Part shown: piece after piece, positions 1-9,341 of the stretch | Numbering within the stretch: position 1 is the stretch's first letter | How the letters are laid out: every line of letters begins with the position of its first letter | From: Moraxellaceae bacterium | GTDB lineage: Bacteria > Pseudomonadota > Gammaproteobacteria > Pseudomonadales > Moraxellaceae | DNA length: 64,000 bases | Assembly (NCBI GenBank): GCA_029267635.1 | Contig: JAJUIK010000002.1 | Coordinates: 124,001 to 188,000 of the forward strand | Direction of reading: 5' to 3' | Notes under the pieces: generated by a model | What the model saw: only the letters and a program-made list of their open reading frames with translations | Told to the model about the DNA's origin: nothing | Databases searched by the model: none | Made by a program: the position numbers and the translations under genes

Positions 1-363
1 GATTTCTTCCGGACCAATGCCATCGAGTGGAGAAAGATGCCCACCTAAGACATGATATTTGCCTTTGAAACTGCCACTTTGCTCAATCGCCATCACATCT
101 GCAGGAGATTCCACCACGCAGAGCAATTGTTCATCACGCTCAGCAGACGCACAAATCGCACAAATGTCATGCTCAGTTAAGGAATGACAAATGGAACACT
201 CATGAATATAAGAGGTGGCTTCATTCAAGGCATGTGCCAGCCCTACGGCACCTTCCCGGTTTTTCATCAGCAAATGCAACGCCATGCGCTGGGCCGATTT
301 TGGCCCAACACTTGGCAAAATACGCAACGCTTGTACTAGCTGATCAAAGCGGTCACTAAACAC
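1..363 (-). CDS. recR: Recombination protein RecR, partial (C-terminus outside window)
   Basis: The reverse strand reads in frame from a GTG at 363 to the window edge (121 codons), beginning [22 protein letters not shown]4 zinc finger (CSIC...CAIC, about residues 57-72) is followed by the start of the Toprim domain ([13 protein letters not shown]). RecR works with RecO and RecF to load RecA at single-strand gaps. The GTG is preceded by AAGGA about 8 bases away, so the start looks good; the ORF track omits this gene because its stop lies beyond base 1. It follows ybaB by 11 bases, the usual ybaB-recR pairing. Confidence 0.93.
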   Translation of the reverse strand, partial: MFSDRFDQLVQALRILPSVGPKSAQRMALHLLMKNREGAVGLAHALNEATSYIHECSICHSLTEHDICAICASAERDEQLLCVVESPADVMAIEQSGSFKGKYHVLGGHLSPLDGIGPEEI

Positions 364-374
364 AGAAAACGTCC

Positions 375-704
375 TTAGAACAAGCCAGACAGACCTGGTG
401 GCAAGCCCATACCGCTATTGGCTGCTTTCATTTTTTCATCTGAAATGACTTCGACCTGACGTGACGCATCGTTCACAGCCGCTGCAATCAAATCTTCAAT
501 CATGTCTGGCTCATCTTGTAGCAATTCCGGATTGATTTCGATGCGTTTCACGACATAACGGCAAGTCATGGTGACTTTTACCAATCCACCGCCCGCTTCT
601 GCCTGTACTTCAGTTTGTGCCAATTCTTCTTTGGCTTTTTTAATGTTGCTTTCCATGTCTTTTTGCATGCGCTGGGCTTGCTGCATCAACATATTAATAT
701 TCAT
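375..704 (-). CDS. ybaB: YbaB/EbfC family nucleoid-associated protein
   Basis: A 109-residue protein beginning [17 protein letters not shown], with the family's N-terminal coiled coil, central beta sheet ([18 protein letters not shown]) and C-terminal helix ending in the PPGLSGLF tail. Members form tweezer-like dimers that bind DNA. The track start is an upstream TTG; I prefer the ATG at 704 because TTGGAG lies just before it at correct spacing. It sits between metZ (28 bases upstream) and recR and is probably co-transcribed with recR. In many proteobacteria dnaX precedes this pair; here dnaX is 60 kb away. Confidence 0.92.
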   Translation of the reverse strand: MNINMLMQQAQRMQKDMESNIKKAKEELAQTEVQAEAGGGLVKVTMTCRYVVKRIEINPELLQDEPDMIEDLIAAAVNDASRQVEVISDEKMKAANSGMGLPPGLSGLF

Positions 705-731
705 AAAATACTCCAAATATCTTTATAAAAA

Positions 732-1922
732 TTAGATCAAATCTAAACCACGTGACAGGTCACGAATAATATCATCAATATCTTCCAAGCCAACAGACAC
801 TCGGATTAAACCTTCACGAATACCTGCAGCTTCTTTGGCTTCTGGCGACAATTTACCATGTGTGGTAGTAGCAGGATGTGTAATTGTTGATTTTGCATCG
901 CCGAGATTACCGGTAATTGAAATAAACTGGGTATTGTCGATCACAGTCCAGGCACCTTCACGACCACCGTTCACTTCAAAAGAAACAATGCCGCCAAAAC
1001 CGCTTTGCTGTTTGGCCGCCAACTCATGACCCACATGATTTGGTAAACCGGCATAATAAACTTTCTCAACCTTATCATGCTGACTGAGCCATTCTGCTAG
1101 TTTTTGCGCACCAGTTGAATGTGCTTTCATACGCAGATTAAGCGTTTCCAGACCTTTCAGGAACACCCAGGCATTGAATGGACTCATGGATGGGCCAAGT
1201 GTACGCACCATACCAAACACTTCTTCCAGTAACTGATGCTTGCCTACAACTGCACCACCCAAAGCACGGCCTTGACCATCCAGATATTTTGTTGCCGAGT
1301 AAATCACCAGATCCGCACCAAACTGTAATGGGCGCTGTAACACTGGTGTACAGAAACTGTTATCAATCGCCAGTAAAGCTCCATTCGCGTGAGCAACATC
1401 CGCCAAGGCCTGAATATCGGCTATTTCAGCCAGCGGATTGGATGGAGATTCTACAAAGAGCAATTTGGTTTCTGGACGAACCGCTTGTTTCCATGCCTCA
1501 ACATCGGTCAAATCAACGAAATAAACAGCCACACCAAATTTGGCGATATATTTTTCAAATAATGATACCGTTGAACCAAATACGGCACGTGAGCAGATGA
1601 CGTGATCACCGGCTTTTAAATACGCCATCGCTACAGCCAAGATCGCCGCCATACCCGAACTGGTCGCCACAGCACGTTCTGCACCTTCAAGTGCCGCTAG
1701 ACGCTTCTCAAACATCGCCACAGTTGGATTGGTAAAACGAGAATAGATGTTGCCAGGAACCTGACCGGAAAATTTAGCCGCGGCTTCCGCTGCATTGGCA
1801 TACACAAAAGAAGAGGTGAGGAAAATCGGCTCCCCATGCTCCCCTTCAAAACTGCGGGTATGACCTGTACGGATGGCTAAAGTATCAAGTTGATAATCAA
1901 ATTCGTCTTGTTGTTGGCTCAT
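732..1922 (-). CDS. metZ: O-succinylhomoserine sulfhydrylase
   Basis: A PLP enzyme of the Cys/Met metabolism (trans-sulfuration) family that makes homocysteine from O-succinylhomoserine and sulfide. The PLP lysine lies in SATKYLDGQGRALGG, and the N-terminal RTGHTRSFEGEHGEPIFLTSSF stretch is typical of MetZ. From the ATG at 1922 it is 396 residues, the usual size; the 25-residue extension in the ORF track has no family resemblance. Assignment to MetZ rather than cystathionine gamma-synthase or MetY rests on recalled sequence similarity. It is the first gene of a minus-strand run with ybaB and recR. Confidence 0.88.
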   Translation of the reverse strand: MSQQQDEFDYQLDTLAIRTGHTRSFEGEHGEPIFLTSSFVYANAAEAAAKFSGQVPGNIYSRFTNPTVAMFEKRLAALEGAERAVATSSGMAAILAVAMAYLKAGDHVICSRAVFGSTVSLFEKYIAKFGVAVYFVDLTDVEAWKQAVRPETKLLFVESPSNPLAEIADIQALADVAHANGALLAIDNSFCTPVLQRPLQFGADLVIYSATKYLDGQGRALGGAVVGKHQLLEEVFGMVRTLGPSMSPFNAWVFLKGLETLNLRMKAHSTGAQKLAEWLSQHDKVEKVYYAGLPNHVGHELAAKQQSGFGGIVSFEVNGGREGAWTVIDNTQFISITGNLGDAKSTITHPATTTHGKLSPEAKEAAGIREGLIRVSVGLEDIDDIIRDLSRGLDLI

Positions 1923-2271
1923 GTCTATTACTCTACCCAGTCGGAAACGACTGCTGATGTGAAAAACTGCCAACATTTTGAGCGCCGGATGTAGCACTGG
2001 TCAAGGTAAAATATAAAAATATCGCCGAGACTTTGCGCAAAGTTTCTTTCTATTTGCTGAAGATAAAAAAGAGATCTCAAAATCTACAGATCACCTCAAT
2101 GGTCTAGGACTTGTTATGCTGCTTTATGTACCTTGACAAAAAAAGCCAATATCACTTTACTCTGATCATCAAGACAATATAAACAGTGCCAACGGTGACG
2201 ACAGCATATTTTCGGTTTCACTGATCTGCTCGCATGAACCTATTACTCATATTCAAAAATAAGGAAATAAG
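1923..2271. other. Divergent intergenic region metZ / oxidoreductase
   Basis: About 350 bases without a credible gene between two divergent coding regions, so it should hold both promoters. The only structure I see is a perfect 14-base palindrome, ACTTTGCGCAAAGT, at 2030-2043, on the metZ side. AAGGAAATAAG immediately before 2272 is a ribosome binding site for the rightward gene. Confidence 0.5.
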
Positions 2272-3144
2272 ATGATTCAATCGGTCTCATTTATTGGTTT
2301 AGGCGCGATGGGCTATCGCATGGCTGCACATTTACCCAAACATTTTGACAGCGTATATGTTTGGAACCGTAACTTTGCCAGAGCCGAACAGCACGCAGCT
2401 GAATATGATACTCAGGCGGTAGCTCTGCAACAGGCCGTCCAAGCCGATATCATTTTTTCCTGTCTGCCCACCAGTAAAGAAGTGGAAGCATTGATTGCAC
2501 CTTTAAATATTAAACCGGGTGCAATTTGGGTGGACTGTACCAGTGGTGTACCTGAATCCGCCCGTCAGTTGGCACAAAGTTTAAAAGGCAAACAGGTCGA
2601 TTTTCTTGATGCTCCGGTCAGTGGTCAAACTATCGGTGCGGAAAATGCCACCTTAACGGTTATGGTTGGTGGTGATAGCGAGGCCTTCCAACGCGCCCTG
2701 CCAGCCATGCAGGCCTTTGGCAAACTGATCAAGCATGTAGGCGAATCCGGCGCTGGTTTTGCTGTCAAGGCGGTGAACAATATGCTGATGGCCGTCAATT
2801 TATGTGCCGTTGCGGAAGGTTTTTCTACCTTAAAAGCGCATGGCGTCAGCTTACATGCAGCCCTCGACTGTATTAATGCCTCTAGTGGTAAAAGTGCCGT
2901 CACGGAAAGTGTTTTTCCACAACGTGTCCTCAACCGCCAATTTCCCCTCACCTTTGCCCTGCCTTTACTGGCCAAAGATACCGGGATTGCGCAAGACCTC
3001 GTGCGTGAAGCCAAACTTTCTGCACCGGTGATCGGACTGACTCACAGTCTTATTCAGGCCGCCAATGCACTTGAAGCAGAAAATAGCGACTTTTCCACTG
3101 CCATCAAAATGTATGAATCCTGGAGTAAAATTACACTCGAGTAA
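2272..3144 (+). CDS. NAD(P)-dependent beta-hydroxyacid dehydrogenase (3-hydroxyisobutyrate dehydrogenase family)
   Basis: A 290-residue member of the 6-phosphogluconate/3-hydroxyisobutyrate dehydrogenase superfamily. The N-terminal Rossmann motif is [13 protein letters not shown]; the substrate-binding signature is [22 protein letters not shown] (about residues 117-138) and the catalytic lysine lies in KAVNNML (about 165). The family reduces or oxidises short 3-hydroxyacids such as 3-hydroxyisobutyrate or tartronate semialdehyde. No valine-degradation or glyoxylate genes are adjacent, so the substrate is unknown. AAGGAAATAAG precedes the ATG. Confidence 0.85.
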   Translation: MIQSVSFIGLGAMGYRMAAHLPKHFDSVYVWNRNFARAEQHAAEYDTQAVALQQAVQADIIFSCLPTSKEVEALIAPLNIKPGAIWVDCTSGVPESARQLAQSLKGKQVDFLDAPVSGQTIGAENATLTVMVGGDSEAFQRALPAMQAFGKLIKHVGESGAGFAVKAVNNMLMAVNLCAVAEGFSTLKAHGVSLHAALDCINASSGKSAVTESVFPQRVLNRQFPLTFALPLLAKDTGIAQDLVREAKLSAPVIGLTHSLIQAANALEAENSDFSTAIKMYESWSKITLE

Positions 3145-3226
3145 TGATTCGCCATTGAATAATAGCGAATTAAGCCTAATATTAATGTGTGTAAATATGC
3201 ACTTACGATATTTAGAGGATTCCCTC

Positions 3227-3496
3227 ATGAACAAGTTTGCTGTTGCGATTATTGCAGGCTTCACCGGCATGATAGCGATATCTGCGCACGCCGCAACACC
3301 AGAGCAAGAATGTCAAAAGCTCAAAGATGACTACAACATCATCTATGCCTCTAAAGGTTTCTGCTTTAAGGATCCAGAAGCCAAAGCAAAATTTGGCAAT
3401 GAAAACTGCTATACCAGCAAGCCTAAATTTTCAGAAAAAGAGCAACGACGTCTTGACGAAATCAAAGCGCGTCAGAAAGAATTGAACTGTAAATAA
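3227..3496 (+). CDS. Small secreted YARHG-domain protein
   Basis: 89 residues. A signal peptide (MNKFAVAIIAGFTGMIAISAHA) is followed by a mature part with four cysteines and the YARHG-like pattern IIYASKGFCFKDPEAKAKFG ... CYTSKPKFSEKEQRRLDEI. YARHG domains occur in secreted or lipid-anchored bacterial proteins of unknown role. The ORF track starts much earlier, inside the previous gene; I chose the ATG at 3227 because the signal peptide begins there and AGAGGA lies just upstream. Here the central HG of the motif reads KG. It lies 20 bases before the HIT gene. Confidence 0.8.
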   Translation: MNKFAVAIIAGFTGMIAISAHAATPEQECQKLKDDYNIIYASKGFCFKDPEAKAKFGNENCYTSKPKFSEKEQRRLDEIKARQKELNCK

Positions 3497-3516
3497 TAGA
3501 CTTTCAGGAACTGATC

Positions 3517-3930
3517 ATGGCTTACGATGACCAAAATATTTTTGCAAGAATTATTCGCGGCGAACTTCCTGCCATTAAGGTGTATGAAGATGAGCAGGTT
3601 CTTGCCTTTATGGACATCATGCCACAAGCCGATGGTCATACCTTGGTGATTCCAAAAACCCCTGCGGTTACTTTGCTTGATTTACCGGTTGATGCGGCAG
3701 CTTATACCATCCAGATCGTGCAAAAAGTTGCACAAGCGATGGAAAAAGCACTCGAAGTTGAAGGTATTGTACTCATGCAGTTATCAGGTAAAAGTGCCGG
3801 TCAAACCGTGCCGCATGTGCATTTTCATCTAATTCCGAGTTCAGTACACGAACTGGGTAAACATGCAGCTCAAATGGGCGATCAAGACAAAATTCAGCAG
3901 CTGGCAGAAAAAATTAAAGCTGCATTTTAA
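3517..3930 (+). CDS. HIT family (HinT-like) nucleotide phosphoramidase
   Basis: 137 residues with the histidine triad PHVHFHLIP near the C-terminal third and the family N-terminus NIFARIIRGELPAIKVYEDEQVLAFMDI. HinT-type proteins hydrolyse AMP-lysine and other nucleoside phosphoramidates through the central triad histidine. AGGAACTG precedes the ATG. A strong terminator follows at about 3946. Confidence 0.9.
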   Translation: MAYDDQNIFARIIRGELPAIKVYEDEQVLAFMDIMPQADGHTLVIPKTPAVTLLDLPVDAAAYTIQIVQKVAQAMEKALEVEGIVLMQLSGKSAGQTVPHVHFHLIPSSVHELGKHAAQMGDQDKIQQLAEKIKAAF

Positions 3931-3945
3931 TTATAAATGTATAAA

Positions 3946-3969
3946 AGTGGAGTTTCGACTCCATTTTTT
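3946..3969 (+). terminator. Rho-independent terminator after HIT gene
   Basis: AGTGGAGT-TTCG-ACTCCATT followed by a T run, 16 bases after the HIT stop codon. It separates the HIT gene from the porin promoter. Confidence 0.8.
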
Positions 3970-4195
3970 ATTTATAGATACAAATAAAATTCAACCACTT
4001 ATAAAAATATCTTGTTTATTTATTACATTTTATTACCTGTCATCAAATTGTAATTTTTCTTTCACCGCACTGTCACAAAGTTTACAGATACTGCTTAGCA
4101 AGTTGGTGAGCTTTTGTAATTTTTTGTACACAAGCAAACTAAAAAAGCAGAGCAAGGCAAATGCCAATCTTAAAAAGTGTTTTGGAGAAATTTCA

Positions 4196-5305
4196 ATGAA
4201 AAAATTGCTTCTAGCAGCTGCTGTTGCAGCAATGGGTGTGAGTGCAGCACAAGCGGCACCAACTTTGTACGGTAAACTTAATGTATCTTTAGATCAAGTT
4301 GACAACCATGATTTTAAAGGTAACGATGTTACTGAAGTAAGCTCTCATGCTTCACGTCTTGGTGTTAAAGGCGAAGAAAAATTAACTGACAACTTATCTG
4401 CTGTTTACCAAGCTGAATGGGCTGTTTCTACTGATGGTTCTGGTTCAGACACAGACTGGAGCACTCGTAACCGTTACTTAGGTCTTAAATGGGCAGGTAT
4501 CGGTACTTTGAAAGCTGGTCAATATGACTCTTACTTCAAAACTGCTGCCGGTAATGCACAAGACATCTTCAACGACCACACTCGTCTTGATATCACTAAA
4601 ATGCTACATGGTGAAGAGCGTCTTAAAAACGTGATCGGTTTTGAAACTGACAAGAAATTGCTTGGTGGCCTACAATTTAACATCATGGCGCAACAAGGCG
4701 AAAACTCTGCATCTGACTACACAACTGAAGAGCGCGATAGCTTTGGTGATGCAGTTTCAACATCTTTAAGCTATGAAAACAAAGATCTTGGCTTAGCTTT
4801 AGCTGTTGCAGCTAACATGGGTGTTCAAGGTGACTATGCTGCATACAAATTAAAAGATGTTGAATCTGATGCAGTACGTGTTACTGGTTCTTATAACTTT
4901 AAAGCTGCGGGCCTATCAGGTTTAACTTTAGGTGCTTTGTGGCAACAAGCTGAACTTTCTGATTCACCATCTGCTGCTCAATTAGCTACTATGACTGATG
5001 CAGATGGTAAAGCATTAGTAACTCAAGCTGCATCTTTAGAAGAAGAAGCAATGGGTATTACTGCAGCTTATAAATTTGCTGATACTCCATGGACAGTTAA
5101 AGCTGAATATATCACAGCTGAAACTACCGCTACTGGTGCTAAAGACCGTACAATTGATCAATATGGACTTGGTGTAGACTACCAATTCAATAAACAAGCA
5201 CGTATGTATGGTATCGTTGCTTCACAAGAAAAAGACTGGGAAACTGGTGTTGGTAAAGATGACACTATGACTGTATTCGGTCTTGGTATGGAATACAGCT
5301 TCTAA
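4196..5305 (+). CDS. Outer-membrane porin (Gram-negative porin family)
   Basis: 369 residues. The signal peptide MKKLLLAAAVAAMGVSAAQA is followed by APTLYGKLNVSLDQ, the typical first strand of a 16-stranded trimeric porin, then repeated amphipathic strands (SRLGVKGEEKL, GTLKAGQYDSYFKTAAG, YGLGVDYQFNK), and it ends in the terminal aromatic residue expected for Bam recognition (GLGMEYSF). The ATG at 4196 is preceded by TTTGGAG; the longer ORF is an artefact running in from the HIT gene. Codon use is strongly biased (GGT, GCT, GTA), as expected of an abundant protein. Substrate selectivity cannot be told. Confidence 0.9.
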   Translation: MKKLLLAAAVAAMGVSAAQAAPTLYGKLNVSLDQVDNHDFKGNDVTEVSSHASRLGVKGEEKLTDNLSAVYQAEWAVSTDGSGSDTDWSTRNRYLGLKWAGIGTLKAGQYDSYFKTAAGNAQDIFNDHTRLDITKMLHGEERLKNVIGFETDKKLLGGLQFNIMAQQGENSASDYTTEERDSFGDAVSTSLSYENKDLGLALAVAANMGVQGDYAAYKLKDVESDAVRVTGSYNFKAAGLSGLTLGALWQQAELSDSPSAAQLATMTDADGKALVTQAASLEEEAMGITAAYKFADTPWTVKAEYITAETTATGAKDRTIDQYGLGVDYQFNKQARMYGIVASQEKDWETGVGKDDTMTVFGLGMEYSF

Positions 5306-5330
5306 TCTCACGATTAAAAGGTGATTCTTA

Positions 5331-5363
5331 AAATAAAAGGGCTTCTGCCCTTTTATTTTTTTG
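5331..5363 (+). terminator. Terminator after porin
   Basis: AAATAAAAGGGC-TTCT-GCCCTTTTATTT with T run, a 12-base perfect stem 25 bases after the porin stop. Confidence 0.9.
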
Positions 5364-5469
5364 TTGTAACCGTATAAAAAATGCCCGGATTTCGATCAAA
5401 AGCCAGGCACATCACAGCAAATAAAATATCCTTTTTATTTATCTTCTTACCACATTGAACACTCGGAAC

Positions 5470-5940
5470 TTACCAGCGGTATTTATTCCAGTTCTCCGGA
5501 TTGGCCCAGAATTTGGAATTAAACCAGTCCGGCACATGCTTATAATTCAAAATATTAAATTGCCACAAGGCAAAATTGCTCTCATGTGAAGTTTTATCAA
5601 TCAGTTGGGTAAAACCTAGCGACCGTAACAATTTTTCATCTTGCAAGCTACTCACCACAACAATCCGCTTGGCCATGAGATCACGCAGTTTCACCAACAG
5701 CTGGGATTTTTGTATTTCCGTGATATCAATCGCTTCAAGCGTATCAAATAACACAAAGGCCAAATCATAACGTTGGGTAAATGGCAGACTTAAAAAGTCA
5801 GTTACGTTAAAATAATGCCAGTGTATGGTCGAATCTGTATCCACTTGTGCCAGATCCTGACCAATACATAATGCAGTTTGAATCGGCTGTTCTTGTGATA
5901 AATCGTCCAACATTGACGTAATGACATTCAATTCAGCCAT
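5470..5940 (-). CDS. Uncharacterised protein, methyltransferase-like fold (DUF6231-like)
   Basis: 156 residues. The alternation TALCIGQDLAQV ... HWHYFNVTDF ... YDLAFVLFDTLEA ... LMAKRIVVVSS ... LGFTQL resembles a degenerate Rossmann-like methyltransferase core, and the C-terminus is tryptophan rich (PENWNKYRW). I believe it matches the gammaproteobacterial DUF6231 family, from recall only. No clear SAM glycine motif (GxGxG) is present, so enzyme activity is doubtful. It is divergent from the DUF2797 gene with 36 bases between start codons. Confidence 0.75.
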   Translation of the reverse strand: MAELNVITSMLDDLSQEQPIQTALCIGQDLAQVDTDSTIHWHYFNVTDFLSLPFTQRYDLAFVLFDTLEAIDITEIQKSQLLVKLRDLMAKRIVVVSSLQDEKLLRSLGFTQLIDKTSHESNFALWQFNILNYKHVPDWFNSKFWANPENWNKYRW

Positions 5941-5976
5941 GACTGCATCCTTTGTTATTTGAGAGAGTATTCACGT

Positions 5977-6849
5977 ATGGAACTACAGGGCATTTGCCAT
6001 AAAATGCATGCAGGTCTCAAGGACCTTAGTGTAACTGATCAACAGACTCGCAAGGCAAATGTTGAATATAAATTTATTCTGGACCGCTCAGAAATCGATC
6101 TGCCTTTTACTTTAGGGCAAGAACTGGAAATTGAATGGACGGGTAAAATTAACTGTGTGTCCTGTGGTGCCAAAACCTCGAAATCTTTTTCGCAAGGTCA
6201 CTGTTTCAAATGCTTTAAAACCAAGGCATCTTGTGATTTGTGCATTATGAAACCCGAAACCTGCCATTATCACTTAGGTACCTGCCGGGAAAATGATTTT
6301 GCCCATGAAGTCTGCTTCCAGCCGCATATTGTATATTTGGCCAACTCGAGTGCGTTAAAAGTCGGTATTACCCGCCTGAGTCACATGCCTACACGCTGGC
6401 TAGATCAAGGCGCAACTCAGGCCCTGCCTATTTTAAAAGTGGGTTCACGCCGTCTTTCTGGTCAGCTGGAAACTTTATTTGGTACTCAAATTGCCGATAA
6501 AACTGATTGGCGCAAGTTACTTAAAGGCGAAGCGGAACCGCTTAATCTGATTGAACAGCGTGATCAACTTCTTGAAGAATTCGCACCAAAAATTCAGAGT
6601 ATTCGTGAGGAATTTAGCCAGCATCTGGAGTTTAATGAAACGCTGGAATTTCTCGGGCAAGAATTACCCCATGAATTTGTCTATCCTGTCACGCAATATC
6701 CGGAAAAAATTAAATCGCATAATCTGGATAAGACGCCAAAAATTCGTGGCGTGTTGCAAGGCATTAAAGGTCAGTATCTCATTTTAGATACGGGCGTGAT
6801 TAATATCCGTAAATATTCCGGTTACGAAATTATTTTAAGAAGTGAATAA
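5977..6849 (+). CDS. DUF2797 family protein with cysteine-rich zinc-binding region
   Basis: 290 residues from the ATG at 5977; the track adds six residues from a TTG at 5959. A cluster CVSCGAKTSKSFSQGHCFKCF ... CDLCIMKPETCHYHLGTC (about residues 60-105) looks like paired zinc sites. It is followed by YLANSSALKVGITRLSHMPTRWLDQGA, which resembles a GIY-YIG-like core (VGITR...RWLDQGA), as in DUF2797 proteins. Function is not established. GAGAGAG precedes the chosen start at reasonable spacing. Confidence 0.82.
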   Translation: MELQGICHKMHAGLKDLSVTDQQTRKANVEYKFILDRSEIDLPFTLGQELEIEWTGKINCVSCGAKTSKSFSQGHCFKCFKTKASCDLCIMKPETCHYHLGTCRENDFAHEVCFQPHIVYLANSSALKVGITRLSHMPTRWLDQGATQALPILKVGSRRLSGQLETLFGTQIADKTDWRKLLKGEAEPLNLIEQRDQLLEEFAPKIQSIREEFSQHLEFNETLEFLGQELPHEFVYPVTQYPEKIKSHNLDKTPKIRGVLQGIKGQYLILDTGVINIRKYSGYEIILRSE

Positions 6850-6933
6850 TCGCTCAATTGAACGATTAAAAGTTGTAAATAACAGAATAGAGATTACTGA
6901 TGTAGAGCATCAGTAACCTCGGGTTCAAATGAG

Positions 6934-8115
6934 TTACGATTCGAGCTGCAACAATTGCAATATTGCCTGCACCGGATCTTCCGTATTGTCAGACAGCAGG
7001 CGTTTATGCATGCTGATATGCTGCATCACCTGTATTTGTGCGGTCTCAATATTGATTAACTTCTCGATTTCAGCTGCCAGACGTGCGGGAGTGGCATCAC
7101 CCTGAATCAGTTCTTCAATGACTTTTTTACCGGCAATGATATTCGGTAAAGAATAATAGGGAATTTTCACCAAGCGTCGCGCAATGAAATACGTCAGCCA
7201 GTGTAACTTATAGAACGTCACCATCGGACGATGTAACAGCATGGCTTCCAGCGTTGCAGTTCCCGAAGCCAAGGCAATAATATTGCTGGCATCCATCACC
7301 ATATGGCCAATTTTAGATTCAGCCTGGGTATTTTCTAACACTTTCACCTGCTGGACAAAGTCGTTGTCATAGTCCGATAAAATCACGCCAATCTGTTTTT
7401 TACGTGCCTCATTGATGGCCGGCACCAAAAATTCCACATGCGGATATTTTTCATGCAGGATTTGTGCGGCAGCAAAAACTAAAGGTGCAAGACGCTCCAC
7501 CTCACCACGACGGCTGCCCGGTAAGAGTGCAATATATTTTTTATCCGGATTTAAGCCAAGCGCCTGTCTGGCTTTCTCGAGGGGATTATCCAGCGGCATC
7601 TGGTTGGCCAAAGGATGCCCGACAAAGGCAGCCGGCACCTGAAATTGTTGATAAAAGGCCTTTTCAAACGGAAACAGGCACAACACTAGATCAATACTTT
7701 GCTTGATCCCATGCACACGTCCCTGACGCCAAGCCCAAACAGATGGACTGACATATTGTACGGTTTTAATCGGCAGCTGTAATTGTTTTAAACTCTTCGA
7801 TAAACGCAAGTTAAAATCCGGTGCATCAATACCGATAAACACATCAACAGGTTCCTTAGCCCAACGTGCCACCAGACCATCACGCACCGCAAAGAGTTTT
7901 TTCAAATCTTTTAGAACCTCAACAATCCCCATGACCGACAAGGTTTCCATCGGATAATAGCTCTTAAAGCCTTCGGCGATCATTTGCGGTCCGCCAATTC
8001 CGGTAAATTCGGCATCTATGCCCTGCTCACGAAAACCACGGATGAGTTGAGCACCTAAAGTATCTCCCGAAACTTCACCCACAACCATTCCAATTTTAAG
8101 TTTCCGATTTTGCAA
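6934..8115 (-). CDS. lpxB: Lipid-A-disaccharide synthase
   Basis: GT19 glycosyltransferase joining UDP-2,3-diacylglucosamine and 2,3-diacylglucosamine-1-phosphate at the inner membrane. Motifs include GMVVGEVSGDTLGAQLI, GIGGPQM, YVSPSVWAWRQGR, LPGSRRGEVERLAP and SGTATLEAML. The track ORF begins 38 residues earlier at GTG 8229, in a polar sequence unlike LpxB. I prefer the TTG at 8115, because GAGGAAA lies 8 bases upstream and the protein is then 393 residues, near the family norm. The gene is alone here, not in the usual lpxD-fabZ-lpxA-lpxB cluster. Confidence 0.9.
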   Translation of the reverse strand: MQNRKLKIGMVVGEVSGDTLGAQLIRGFREQGIDAEFTGIGGPQMIAEGFKSYYPMETLSVMGIVEVLKDLKKLFAVRDGLVARWAKEPVDVFIGIDAPDFNLRLSKSLKQLQLPIKTVQYVSPSVWAWRQGRVHGIKQSIDLVLCLFPFEKAFYQQFQVPAAFVGHPLANQMPLDNPLEKARQALGLNPDKKYIALLPGSRRGEVERLAPLVFAAAQILHEKYPHVEFLVPAINEARKKQIGVILSDYDNDFVQQVKVLENTQAESKIGHMVMDASNIIALASGTATLEAMLLHRPMVTFYKLHWLTYFIARRLVKIPYYSLPNIIAGKKVIEELIQGDATPARLAAEIEKLINIETAQIQVMQHISMHKRLLSDNTEDPVQAILQLLQLES

Positions 8116-8354
8116 AATTTTTTCCTCATGGCTTCGCGTAGAAAATTCTAACACAGTGCTGAATGAATCTACGCTAAAGTCTTTTTTATTCTGATAATTG
8201 AAAGAATCATCATTTTTACCCTCAGACACTTATCTTTCACAGCAAATTAGATGGTCTAAATCAATTTTTGAGATAAGTAATGCAATAATCATCACAACCA
8301 TTTAGTTATAAAAGTCATAAGATATGCTCGTTTTCTGATAATTGGCATCGTTTC

Positions 8355-9236
8355 ATGTTTGGTCCTATCGAATTTATTTTAGCTGGTGTGTTGGTTGGTT
8401 TTTGTGTAGGTATTACCGGGGTGGGTGGCGGTTCACTGATGACGCCGATCTTGATCAGCCTGTTTAAGATCGAACCACATATCGCGATTGGTACTGATTT
8501 ACTATATGCCGCTATTTCCAAATTTTGTGGTTCGTTTGTCCATGCACGCAAACTGAATATTGTCTGGCCAATTGTCATCTGGTTAGCTTTGGGCAGTATT
8601 CCGGCTTCTTTTGCAACCCATTGGGTTCTGGACAATTATTTAAGCCAGTCTGCACACTATAAAGCGGTATTGACCATGGTGTTGGGCTTTATGCTCACGC
8701 TGACCGGCGTGTCGATTATTTTCCGTAGCCAGATTGAACGCCTGTTTAACCGTTTACGTAAGCAAGAAGTATCCGCGGACATAGAACTTCACCCTGAAGC
8801 GATCAAAGCGAAACGCTTTTATATCCTGATCATGGGTGTGGTACTGGGTGTATTTGTGACCCTCTCTTCAGTCGGTGCTGGTGCTTTCGGTATTATGGCG
8901 TTAATTCTGATGTTCCCAAACTTACCGATGATTCGTATTATCGGTTCTGATGTCGTGCATGCCGTTTTGCTGACACTGGTTGCCGGTTTAGGTCACATGA
9001 GTTCAGGTAATGTGGATTTCCACTTGTTGGGCTGGTTATTAGCGGGTTCTATTCCAGCGATTATTATTGGCACCCTGATCAGTTCACGTTTACCTGAACG
9101 CATGATCCGCAAAATTTTAGGTGTGACGCTGTTTGCTTTAGGTGTAAATTTCATGCTCAATCCGGTGAAAGCCAAACCGGTACAAAAACCGCAAACGGCC
9201 ATGGTTGTAAGCGTTGAAAATTCATCCAAGGTTTAA
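8355..9236 (+). CDS. Sulfite exporter TauE/SafE family membrane protein
   Basis: 293 residues, with about eight hydrophobic segments in two similar halves. The N-terminal GVLVGFCVGITGVGGGSLMTPIL and the mid-protein GVVLGVFVTLSSVGAGAFGIMAL repeats are the family signature. Members transport sulfite, sulfoacetate or other organosulfur anions across the inner membrane. Substrate is unknown; no sulfur genes adjoin it. It is divergent from lpxB. Confidence 0.85.
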   Translation: MFGPIEFILAGVLVGFCVGITGVGGGSLMTPILISLFKIEPHIAIGTDLLYAAISKFCGSFVHARKLNIVWPIVIWLALGSIPASFATHWVLDNYLSQSAHYKAVLTMVLGFMLTLTGVSIIFRSQIERLFNRLRKQEVSADIELHPEAIKAKRFYILIMGVVLGVFVTLSSVGAGAFGIMALILMFPNLPMIRIIGSDVVHAVLLTLVAGLGHMSSGNVDFHLLGWLLAGSIPAIIIGTLISSRLPERMIRKILGVTLFALGVNFMLNPVKAKPVQKPQTAMVVSVENSSKV

Positions 9237-9341
9237 AGTATGTTACGGATTCATCGGTTTTTTTCAGCGTTTTATTACGCTTTTATATAGTAACTCGATG
9301 ATTAATTCGTGGTATATTCAGGTGAATAGAACAACTTTTGT

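Noticed and set aside
3863-4195. Long N-terminal extension of the porin in the ORF track
   Set aside because: It runs from inside the HIT gene through a terminator and the porin promoter; the signal peptide starts at 4196.
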